Positions 33,787 to 43,275 of a stretch of DNA of 64,000 nt are shown piece after piece. The stretch spans positions 48,694 through 112,693 of the forward strand of contig WHVA01000385.1 in assembly GCA_015179125.1 (NCBI GenBank), in the 5' to 3' direction. Position 1 is the first letter of the stretch; every line of letters begins with the position of its first letter. Made by a program: the position numbers and the translations under genes. This DNA is from Gautieria morchelliformis. Lineage: Eukaryota; Basidiomycota; Agaricomycetes; Gomphales; Gomphaceae. Below the pieces are notes generated by a model. The model searched no databases. It was given only the letters and a program-made list of their open reading frames with translations, and had not been told where the DNA came from.

Positions 33787-35189
33787 TCAGCTCGTGCGGA
33801 GGCCGGAGGACTGCTGACTATTTTTTTGAATCCGCAGCGGGAACCGCTTCGGATTTCTCTTCCGTCTTTGCTGCGCGGCCTTTGGCTTAGCAGCGGAGGC
33901 GGAAGCGCGAGTGCAGTCGCGAGCGACGTGACCTCCTTTGCCGCAGAAGAGGCAAAGGTTGTTGTCCATGCGACGCTGGCGTTCTACAGGGGTTAGTTTT
34001 CCGTCTTTCCCAAGTTTGTCGGAAGATCCGGGGTGCTCTTCCGGGCTTGGTGTTAGAACCAGAGGCCTGGTTGTTCCGAGGGGTGTTGTTGTTGTTCCGG
34101 TTGCCGGAGTTGGATCCGGAACTGTTGTTGTTGTTGTTTCCGGAGTTGGTGTTTCCGGAATTGGTCTTCTTCTTGTCTTTATCAGACTTCTTGTCGAAGA
34201 CTTGTCGTTCTTGCTCTGGGCGGAGGTTTCACGAGCAATCTCGGAGTGTCTTTCCCAGTAGCGCGAATCGATGGATTGGGCGAGGTTGCGGAGGTCGGTA
34301 AGGGTGGCGGGTTTTCCGACGCGGGGCAATTTCATCCTTGATGCGGGATGGCAAGCCCATGTAAACTGGCGTCGGAGTGCGGCTTCTCCCCATTGGACTC
34401 GAGGAGCGAGCTGCTGAAACGTGACGATATATTTAGCTATCTTATGAGTGTCTTTCATGCGAAGCTTATCGAGTTCGTTTCCGCATCGGCTTCCATATCA
34501 AATGGTCCGAAGTTGCTGCGGAGTTCGGAAATGAAATTGGGGTAATCGTCGGCCCAGTCGACGAGAGCGAACGGATCCATGAGGGCGGGTTCGAAATAGT
34601 CGAGCGCCGTTCCTCGGAGATAGGAAAGGGCATAATTGACCTTTCGTTCGTCGTCGGGAAAGGCGTCGGGACGATCACGGAAATTGAGTTGAAGCTGAAC
34701 CAGAAATGGCTGGAGCTTCTTGGGTCGGAACGTCGAACTGATCTGGTTCGCGGACCTTTGTCTTGGGGCGTGGTGGTGCTTGGGCCGGCGCAGCTGGAGT
34801 TGTCCGGCTAGCATGGCGATGGCTTGTGCAAGATCGGAACTGGTGCGGGCGGAACTGGGTTGGCCGGAATCTGAGGTGGAATTGGAGGTGGAGGACCGCC
34901 ATGAGGGCGCCTGGAGGTGGTCCTGGTGGAGGTGGTGGTGGTGGAGCTGGGCGTCGGAATGACGCTGCTGTTTGTTCGCCGCTGCTACTCGTTGAATTCC
35001 CGTCGTAGTCGGGATTAGCGTCGGGAACTTCTTCGAATCGTTGCGGAAAAGCATCGGAAGCTCATCGTCGGCACGAGAGCTGCTGGAGGGTTCCGCGTGC
35101 CTTGGTGCTGCGGATCTAAGACTGCCAAAATAAGAGAGAGCTTCGACAGCTCCTGCTCGAGCTGAAGTAGCTGTGGTACGAGGAGGCAT
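33787..35189 (-). pseudogene. Gag (family B), one frameshift
   Basis: An ATG at 35189, just inside the 5' LTR, starts a Ser/Ala/Gln-rich N-terminus. It is followed by a capsid-type region (LPFLVQLQL-like, KVNYALSYLRGTALDYFEP). The frame shifts near 34460. The other frame continues with MKDTHKIAKYIVTFQQLA, a Thr/Pro-rich linker and a CCHC knuckle, CLFCGKGGHVARDC (about 33960-33920). Both halves together give a normal Gypsy gag of roughly 460 residues. A programmed shift is possible but unusual inside capsid; an indel is more likely. Confidence 0.85.
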
Positions 35190-35222
35190 AGTGATAGTTA
35201 TCGGGTGGGAATCAGATAATAC

Positions 35223-35912
35223 TGTTACGTATCGAGATTTCCACTAAGTCGGAACTGGAAAGGACAGCGGCTTCAACTTATAGGTTGCGCCCCCAATGAA
35301 CTATCGTCCTAGGTATTTCGGAAATGAGCCGGAAGTCGGAAAGTACTGGACCAGAGGTTTGGTCGGAACTTGAGTCGGAACTGAGGCGGAAAGCGGAAAC
35401 GGAAGGCTGAGAGAGAGACTGAGATCTTGCTAGACTCGCTGTGCTAAGAACAGGAGATGGAGCGAAGGAAATCAAGTATCGAAGGTGATTATCTGATTGC
35501 AGAATAACAGACATACATGAGGGGGTTTTATACAAAGCGCAGAGCAACAAGTAATGGTGTTGTACTAAGCAAATTCCGGAGGAAGCGGAAGTCGAGTACA
35601 ATGTGTGGGAACTAACTAATTGGGAACAATGGGACTACAAGGGGGGTTCAGGGTAAGGTAGAACAATGGCAAAGAACAAGGGGTCGGGAAACATATCTGA
35701 CAACAAACTACAAGGGTGACCGGATATATGGTTTTGATGGATGGCGAGGTGGGTCCGGTGGGTCCGAGTAATAGCGTCGAAAGAACAAGGGAAATGTACA
35801 AGGGGCGGAATGTCGGAAATGTCGGAGGGGCGGAACGTGTGGCGGAACTATTGGAGAGGCGGAATGTATGGCGGAACTGAGGGTCGGAAGTCGGAAATGA
35901 ACGGTCGTAACA
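35223..35912 (-). repeat. 5' LTR of family B element
   Basis: 690 bases with TG...CA ends. It differs from the 3' LTR by scattered changes and small indels, so the insertion is not very recent. CGGAA is about as frequent as in the 3' LTR. Confidence 0.92.
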
Positions 35913-36882
35913 GAGAGAAATAATCCGCAAGTTTAAGTGGGAGCTTAGCCAGGAGCTCAAAATCAAAGATCTAGGCGACCTACATTGGATGCTAGGCATC
36001 GAAGTCGCAAGGGACAGGAAGGCTCGAACGATATCATTTTCGCAGCACGCGTATATCACAAAGATACTTGAAAGATTCGGACTACAAGATGCAAAGGGCC
36101 TGTCGACCCCACTCGATCCGCATCACAAGTTGAGCCTAGCTCAATGCCCTGTAACGCCGCGCCACTACGAAGCCGTCCAGGGAGCCCCATACCGCGAAGC
36201 CATCGGATCCCTAATGTACGCAGCTCTAGGGACGAGGCCGGACATCATGTTTGCCGTCACGTTTCTGTCGCAGTTCATGCAGAATCCGGGACGGCCTCAT
36301 TGGGAAGAGGTGAAGCGAGTTTTTCGTTACCTGAAAGGAACGATCGACCAGAAGCTGGTGATCGGTGTCAGGAATCGGTGGACATGGGCGAAACCAGGAA
36401 AACAAGAATGCACCGGACTCGAAGGGTTTTCGGATGCCGATGGAGCCTCACAGCACCATCGATACTCGATATCCGGCTACGTGTTCACCATAGACGGAGG
36501 TGCCGTTTCCTGGAGCTCGAAGAAGCAGTCAGTTGTCACGTTATCCACAACGGAAGCAGAATACATAGCTGCCACTCACGCAACGAAAGAAAGCCTGTGG
36601 ATTCGCATGTTCATCGCTGAAATCGCCCGTCCTCTCACACAGCCCGTCACCATGTACTGCGATAACCAGTCAGCGATATCAGTCTCGAAAAACGATCAGT
36701 TCAAGGCACGCACCAAACATATCGACGTATGATACCATTTCATACGCGATGTGGTCAAACGCGGCCTGATCTCCATCGACTACTGCCCTACCGCTGACAT
36801 GCCGGCGGACATGCTCACGAAGGCCCTGCCGGCTCCACAGCTCGCTCGCCTTCGAATGTCCATTGGAGTGCGTTCAGCTTAA
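35913..36882 (+). pseudogene. Copia-type RT C-terminus and RNase H
   Basis: This is the 3' part of a Ty1/Copia polyprotein. It starts in the RT connection (IKDLGDLHWMLGIEVARD) and includes GSLMYAALGTRPDIMFAV and the RNase H motifs GFSDADGAS, STTEAEYIAA and YCDNQSAI. The end, ADMPADMLTKALP, is diagnostic for Copia. One in-frame TGA near 36730 replaces a probable Arg codon (HIDV-stop-YHF), a C-to-T type change. The 5' part is cut off by the family B LTR. Confidence 0.93.
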
Positions 36883-36889
36883 GGGGGAG

Positions 36890-37031
36890 TGTTAGCGTTA
36901 GTGTTAGTAAGCAGAGAACGCACGGACCATGATGCTATTATATAAGCTCGGTAGAACATCGTCTCACCTCAGTGAAACAGCCGTTCACTGAGGTGAGACT
37001 TACCTGTCGTTGGACAGACAGTTTACTAACA
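36890..37031 (+). repeat. Short Copia 3' LTR (142 bases) with perfect hairpin
   Basis: It follows a polypurine tract (AAGGGGGAG) and begins TGTTAGCG and ends TTACTAACA. It contains a perfect 16-base inverted repeat (36961-36976 and 36984-36999, GTCTCACCTCAGTGAA and its complement) with a 7-base loop. Its core, CTCAGTGA/TCACTGAG, is shared with the hairpins of the 488-base LTR family. Confidence 0.82.
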
Positions 37032-37291
37032 ATATCCCCATAGATAACTGTCTTTAGCTGCGCAAAGACATTTTCAGGAAAAGGGTGAATAATTTAACTA
37101 GCTTGCCCTCTAATCCCCACCACTGCTGGGTCCGCACTAAATAAAAATAAAAATATATGAGCTGTCGGATTTTGGCCTCACGTGAACTAGACGCCCATAT
37201 TACATAAGGGTGTCGGTTTTGGTGTCCTCTACCTTAGTTTGCTTAAGAGATGTAGTAATCTCAGACGCGTTCTTGCTGTGTCACGCTACTC

Positions 37292-37350
37292 TAGCACGAT
37301 TCAGTTATTCGCCAGAAGAGGATACAGCGGCTGCAGATATGGGGCCAAGG
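37292..37350. repeat. Short dispersed repeat (copy 1)
   Basis: It matches 45587-45640 almost perfectly (GCACGATTCAGTTATTCGCC, GCTGCAGATATGGGGCC). Here it is interrupted by the LINE tail right after GGGGCCAAG; in the other copy the sequence goes on. It shows the pre-insertion site of the LINE fragment. Confidence 0.7.
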
Positions 37351-37356
37351 GGTTTC

Positions 37357-37455
37357 TTTTTTTTTTTTTTTTTTTTATCCAATTTTAAGTCTTTTGGGGC
37401 AGTGCCCTATGTAACACTTGTTTCTACACATGAGTGTCTATCGACTATCGATCAC
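37357..37455 (-). mobile_element. LINE 3' end fragment
   Basis: A 20-base poly-T run (37357-37376) followed by ATCCAATTTTAAG and CTTTTGGGGC. This is the reverse complement of a tail related to the LINE at 16282-18447. Only about 100 bases are present: a strongly 5'-truncated insertion. Confidence 0.75.
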
Positions 37456-37460
37456 GCCTC

Positions 37461-38545
37461 CGCCCTGTTTCAAGGCTGTCAGCCACGGCGTTGTTACAGT
37501 AATTTGTAAGAAAAAAAATTTTTTCTGCGTTTGCTTCTAAGATAAATCTCAGACGCGTTCTTGCTGCACGCTACTAGTTAGTAATTTGGTGCTACATCAA
37601 CAACTGCACCGACCCCAATGCACTGGTGCCACCTACAGTCCTAGCTTCTTCCTTACTAGATTGGCCTATCACTCCGAGTCATCCTTGCCCCAATGCGCTT
37701 CGCGCAGCGTCAGTAACCATCCCACGACGTCCTCGACGCGACGCTGCCACGTCGTCTTACTGGTGCCGCTCCCTCCTCCAGCGCAACCCGAACAACTCCA
37801 TCGTCTCCGAACCACCGTGCGCCGTGCGCCCGCTGTCCGTCTAGTTACGATAACGCATTGCCGACTCAACACCCTCCTTGCGCTGATTACTGTACATCCA
37901 CCCCTTTCTTCAGAAGCATCTGATCAATCGGTTACCAAATATCCATCTCGCGCCTGCCTGCTGCGGTCCCTCCAGCGTGTGATGGGGAGACCAAGCGTGC
38001 ATTATTGTTGGCGGGCCATGAGCGTGCTTTACGGACAAGCGGGTCGTCCAGATCCTAGTTCTGTCGTTGGGAGCTTGGCGTTTACAGTGTACCGTGTTGA
38101 CAAGTGTCCGCCCGATAACATTACGAAGTGACAGGATGAACTTATTGGTCTTCGAGGCTGGCGGAAGCTTGTTCAAGCTATCAAAACTTCTTTGCGAGAA
38201 GCGGTACTAAATATACAGTCTCCCTCTGTCACGTTCTTTTTCAGTCATCCTCTTCTATCGGACAACAGGAATTTGAACATATCAGGCGACAGCTTCGTTT
38301 ATTTCGTTCTCACCACTGCCACCGGAACACGGCCGTCCTCAGTGCCATCCAAGCGCGTGGACCTAGCACGGCACTCGTCGAGCCTTCTGCCCCCAGCCCA
38401 TTGATGGCTTTACTCCTGTGTTGGGACTTCGAAGGACTCGGTGATACGTGGGATCTGGCTACGAGGCGCATCTCCGAGGAATTTCAGCAACCGGTACGTG
38501 CATCTCATGTCTCGCAGTGTAAGGCGCTGCTCATTGTTCTCCCAG
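37461..38545. repeat. Left arm of a large imperfect inverted repeat
   Basis: It is the inverted counterpart of 41682-42442. Paired blocks include AGACGCGTTCTTG with its complement, CCAATGCACTGGTGCCACCT with AGGTGGCACCAGTGCATTGG, and the GCATTATTGTTGGCGGG block. About 300 bases at 38080-38388 are absent from the other arm. There are no intact genes. Degenerate frames on both arms suggest a decayed coding unit. Confidence 0.75.
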
Positions 38546-39505
38546 CGCGGCAAGGCTATCATACGACGAATGATATATGGATTGCGTAGCCCAGCACTAC
38601 GGGATGGAATGGCATCTACTCTTCCCTCGTCGCCATCGGCCTCTCAAAGCCTATCAAAGATTTCGTCGTGAATCGTACGAGCCATCGATCGCGTCGATCT
38701 GGTGAATGACGCATCCACACTACATGAACATTCGAGACATTGGACTGCTCCCATTACAACTCGTCTACATGGAATCTTCCTGGTATGTGTTCATGGTTGA
38801 GTCATGGCTAGAATTCAGCCGCGTGGATTGGGCCCCCGGGACAGCGTGGATTGGCTTTCGGGCTCTTCGCCGTGACCTTGGAACAACTTGTTCTCAGCCT
38901 CAATTTTCTTCAGCTTGTGTATCACGAGATGATTAATAACGGACTGCATTTGTACAATGTCAAAAGATGTTGTGGTAACTAAGAAGAAACGGAAAGGCGA
39001 GGAACAATACAGAATAGCAGACGTAAAATATGCCGGGACTCATCATGAGACGTGCAGACTGTCGAAAGTGTTGAGAGAGTATAGAGTTGTGGTGGGTGCC
39101 ACAGCTCGGTGAGTCACGGATAGTTACTTGCTCATGCGGAAAACCGGTATGCTGGATTTTGTCCCATTGGAATACTATAGTCCGCGTGTTGTTCTCAGCC
39201 CGTAGATCGTATACCAATTTTCTTCAGCTCTCACGACCGTGGGGCAACGTATATTTCACGAGACCATGACTAAAACAGATCAAATGCATTTGCATTGTAC
39301 AACGTGAGAGCTAAATCAAGAAGAACGGAAAGGCCAGGAACAATATAGTAGACGCAAACTAGATGGTCGACATTTGAATTTTACAGGCCGAGGCCCTGAG
39401 CCTGGGTATAAAATGTCACAACTCGGTGTCACGGACACTGTCAGAGCCTTGACCGGCTGGCTCTGTTGTTGACCCTCGCGCTGCCTTCAGACTGTCGCCT
39501 GTTGT

Positions 39506-40423
39506 CTAGAGTCTGTGCTCGTGTTGAGCGGCAGGCGCAAAGGCCAGGTTAACGTTTGATACGGTTGAGCGTGGGTTGGATGGCCCAGCCCAGGCGTCCC
39601 GAGGACTCGGAAATAAGTCCCCCGTATCGGGGAGCTCTTCGGGTGTCCATGACTCGGCCTTGACAAACTCGTCAAAACCGGGGAGAGGGACGTGGCATGG
39701 AGGGAGCGGTGGACGTGGCGCCACCCGTAGTGGTGGCTCCGCTACTACAATCCACCATCCCGCCTGCTGGGAGAACAATGAGCGGGACAATACACTGCGA
39801 GAGTTAGAGATGGACGCACATGTTGGTCGTGGCGGTGTTGGTGCGGCCGCAAAGGCTGCCAGGCGAACAATTCGCTGCCAGTTGTTAGGCGCTTATAAAT
39901 CGCATTCTATAAATATCATTAGCATATCAAAGACCGATGCAGGAAAGCGGGACAAGCCCGGCCAACAGAGAAAATATTGGGCTACATGAACAGAATCAAG
40001 AAAATATAGTACTTACTCTGATGACAGTTGTCAGGGAAGCACCACTCCAAATCCGGATCGCCCTCTGGATGTCAATGAGCCGCAGTCGGCGTGATGGCGA
40101 TCCCAGGATTGCCGCGCGGATGATGAGATCCAATGAGGGTCCAGGGTCCAGGCTGGCAATCTGCAGGGTTTCAAGCCCCACCAACCTCCGCTGCTCCAAT
40201 GCACCTCCTAATGAGGCCAACCAGTATGAAATGCAGTCATTAAGCAGAATGAAATGTACTCACGGTTCTTCTCCATCTGGGAGAACTCCCGGACAAGGAC
40301 CTCATCCGTGTAATACCTTAGGTGGGACAGGGTGGAGGCTGTGCCCACAAGTGCCAAATTGTGCCGAAATCGCGACTCAGGGTCGTGACACAACAGTTCT
40401 GCAATTGGCGGTAAGGATGTCAT
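39506..40423 (-). pseudogene. Possible forkhead-like gene, rearranged
   Basis: Exon 1 starts at an ATG at 40423 (MTSLPPIAELLC) and ends at a GTGAGT donor after FSQMEKN. Exon 2 (about 40190-40005) encodes a segment with LIIRAAILGSPSRRLRLIDI, which resembles helix 1 to helix 2 of a forkhead winged-helix domain (the AILGSP..RL.L..I pattern). It ends at a GTAAGT donor. A later part (39790-39506) has GWWIVVAEPP and a Pro-rich, acidic tail. The expected recognition helix is not seen; the sequence there (about 39780-39840) is part of a repeat. The gene is therefore possibly broken. The forkhead call rests on pattern only. Confidence 0.4.
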
Positions 40424-40732
40424 CTGCAAATGTGAAGCTTGGAGGGAGTTTGGATCAATATGAAGAGGAGGTGGATGAGAACAGATGACGGGGCAGGTGA
40501 GAGAAGACACAAGCAAGGTGCGTGACGTGGCAATTCAACAAGTTTGCCTACTGAATTACAGCCCGATGAGGAAGGTTCACACGGATCAGATGTAGTACCC
40601 CAACAAGAGACACCCGCGTTGACCAGTTGGCAGTGCCGACGACCGAAGGGATCGCTTTAACTGCAGTTCCTATCGTCTTATCTACAGCCACGCTCTCAGC
40701 CTTGGGAATACACGCCCTCCGTCAATCACGAC

Positions 40733-41300
40733 CTACAGCTCCAGGGTCTTTAGCGTGCCGCGTCTTGGCCGTAGTAGGTGTGCGTACTCGGTGTCCAGCT
40801 CGCCATCGATATTCCAATCAAACTGTTCTGGGCCATTCAGCTCTATTTGGAATGGGTCTGGTGCGGGATTTTCCCCTTGTACGAGTGACTTGAATAGCAT
40901 TTGCGCTGCGAGGTGTCTCCTCATGCGCGGGTCTTTCCCCTTGCCGGAGCTTCAGCTTTGCTGTTCCTCTTGATCCATTTCTCCCAGTACTAGATATTGA
41001 GCCTCTCTCAACCCAGCCTCCGAGGGTACAAATACACTTATGAGATCAGCGCCCAGCGAATGAATATATATCCTGGCAGGACCATCGACTATACTCCTGC
41101 ATGGAGCAGGACGCCCAGTCGAGTACCCGTGTTCTGTGCTATTATGTGGTCTGGATCCAATGTATATTTCCTGTAAGCACATTCGCTACAATGTCGAACC
41201 AGTAGCCCTGAAGAACAAGCCCCACGCTCATACCGGGCACTAACCATTCATGAGGTCTAGGTCCTTCATTCCCATCGGTACATCACAGCCTATCAATGAA
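40733..41300 (-). CDS. Hypothetical protein fragments
   Basis: Two minus-strand frames (41182-40952 and 40924-40733) contain non-repetitive residues such as FVPSEAGLREAQYLVLGEMD and FQIELNGPEQFDWNIDGELD, and end in TLKTLEL. Upstream, VPMGMKDLDLMN ends at a GTTAGTG donor-like site near 41255. Together they look like a small multi-exon gene, or its remnant, inside the inverted repeat spacer. No family is recognised. Confidence 0.3.
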
Positions 41301-41681
41301 TCATGTGCAAATTAGCGGGTGGTGTCCAATCTTTCCGAAATTGTCTCAATGACCACATAAGATACATCGCGAATGCTCCCGGTATATATGGTTCATCGAT
41401 TAGACTTGCAGCTGGACGGCATGGACCGCTTTCCGGACCTTCGCCATGATAAAGAGTCCAATACTTCATCGATCTTATCCCTGAGTGGAAACAAATGTAG
41501 GCAAGGATGTCAGCAGGAAGACTTTACGACACCAGACATTGCTCAGGAGCACCTGCAAGAAAACCGGTATGCTGGAAGATTGTCCCACTATCATACATCT
41601 TGTTCTCGGCGGGCCGTAGATCGCACCAATTAAGGTGCGGCAGCTTGCTTATCACGAGGTAACGATTAACAGCAGTTCAAG

Positions 41682-42442
41682 TGAACAATGAGCGGGACGG
41701 TACACTGCGAGACACAAAAAGATGCATGTACCGGTTGCTGAAATTCCTCGGAGATGCGCCTCGTAGCCAGATCCCACATGTTTCGGAGTCCTTCTCCAAC
41801 ACAGGAGTAAAGCCATCGATGGGCTGAGGGCAGAAGGCTCAAGCTCCCAATGACAGAACTGGGATCTGGACGGCCGTCTCGTCCGTATAGCACGCTCACT
41901 GTGCCCCGCCAACAATAATGCACGCTTGATCTCCCGCCGCAGACGGGCGCGAGATAGATATTTGGTAATTGGAGGGTAATGCGGCGTCAACGCGGTTGAT
42001 CAGATGCTTCTGAAGAAAGGGGTGGATGTACAGTAATCAGCAAGGAGGGTGTTGAGTCGGCAATGCGTTACCGTAACTAGACGGGCGGCGGGCGCATGGC
42101 GCATGGTGGTTCGGACGACGATGGGGTTGTTCGGAGGAGGGAGCGGCACCAGGTCCGGAAGACGACGTGGCAGCGTCGCGTCGAGGACGTCGTGGGATGA
42201 TTACTGACTTTGCGCGAAGCGCATTGGGGCAAGGATGACTCGGAGTGGTAGGCCGTAGTAAAGAAGAAGCTAGGACTGTAGGTGGCACCAGTGCATTGGG
42301 GTCGGTGCAGTTGTTGATGTAGCAAGTAGCGTGACACAACAAGAACGCGTCTGAGATTTATCTAAGACGCAAACGCAGAATATTTTTTTTCTTTACAAAT
42401 TACTATAACAACGCCGTGGCTGGCAGCCTTGAACAGGGCGGA
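41682..42442. repeat. Right arm of a large imperfect inverted repeat
   Basis: The reverse complement of the left arm without its extra 300 bases. The outer end is the GAACAGGGCGG block, which pairs with CGCCCTGTTTC at 37461. The spacer between the arms is about 3.1 kb and contains the forkhead-like sequence. Confidence 0.75.
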
Positions 42443-43275
42443 AGACTCAAGTGACGCTAGAGCGCGGTTGCTGCCAGCTTTGGAGGCAGGAGCGAGAACA
42501 CATGTACTACAGACTTTATCCAATAAGTTGTTGGCTGCTCCGTGCTAGATGAATGGTAAAACATCATCTGGCCAAGATCGGGCCTAATATTGCCGGTGTC
42601 CAACCTCGGTCGTTCGAATCCCACCACCTTTTGCCTGGGTGAAGACTAGTGTGCCTTGGTGCCGCTGAGCTTTTTTTTTCGCTGGTGACGTCGCCCTGCT
42701 CAACTCCCCAAATCGAGGCGTGATGATCAGTCTAGTAGCACACTCAGGCTAGGGAAGAAGAAATGAGAACTATTAGGTGGCACCAGTGCATCTGGTCAGT
42801 CACTAGTCGTTTATGTACTACCGACCGAATTAATCTAACGTGATTTGTCTGAGATTTATTAGGCTGTATGTGCACGTCAAGAGGCAAATATATAACATAT
42901 CCCACATAGCTGCGTTTATGCCATGGCTTGACAATAAATCCAAACTTCTAAAGGACTGAGTAACCTCAAAACAAGCGCCTTCTGAAAGCTGTACTCATAA
43001 ATAATGTTAGCCCTCATTAGCCAGCCCTCACTAGCCTCAGTTGGGGACTTAAAATGGTACACATAATGGCAGAGACTGTACTCGGACAGAAAACAAGTGC
43101 TGGATGTACAATGGGGCTATCAACCTACATTCATAGCTGGCCTTCTCATCTTATACTTCGCCCTGGAAAATCAGTGCTTCTGATGCGTCTGATCGCGGCC
43201 GCATTGAGCATATAAATGGCTCGGGATGTCTGCAAGTTCTGTAAGCGCAATCCCAACGACAAAACTCGATACTAA
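42443..43275. other. Intergenic, no gene recognised
   Basis: No supported feature. A tRNA-like B-box motif (TCGTTCGAATCCC, about 42608) is followed by TTTT, but no cloverleaf can be drawn. Confidence 0.4.

Larger units (their letters stand above)
27936..35912 (-). mobile_element. Ty3/Gypsy chromovirus, family B, with both LTRs
   Basis: An almost complete element of 7.98 kb. On the minus strand: 5' LTR (35223-35912), gag with zinc knuckle, protease, RT, RNase H, integrase with C-terminal chromodomain. An antisense zinc-cluster gene (28751-29987, plus strand) follows, then the 3' LTR (27936-28628). The frame is broken near 34460 (gag), in the protease, and near 32055 (RNase H). The flanking bases differ (CCATG on the left, GAGAG on the right), and the two flanks belong to different sequences, so this copy has been rearranged since insertion or arose by recombination. 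CGGAA is very frequent throughout. Confidence 0.93.

Noticed and set aside
34455..34480. Programmed ribosomal frameshift in family B gag
   Set aside because: It lies within the capsid region rather than at the gag-pol border, and no slippery heptamer with a downstream structure is evident; an indel is simpler.
38716..39300. Protein-coding genes on either strand between the inverted arms
   Set aside because: The open frames are short, show no domains and fall in a partial direct repeat with 41.5-41.65 kb.
42560..42625. tRNA gene suggested by a B-box-like TCGTTCGAATCCC followed by TTTT
   Set aside because: The T-arm does not pair properly, and no A-box, anticodon arm or acceptor stem of correct length could be drawn.
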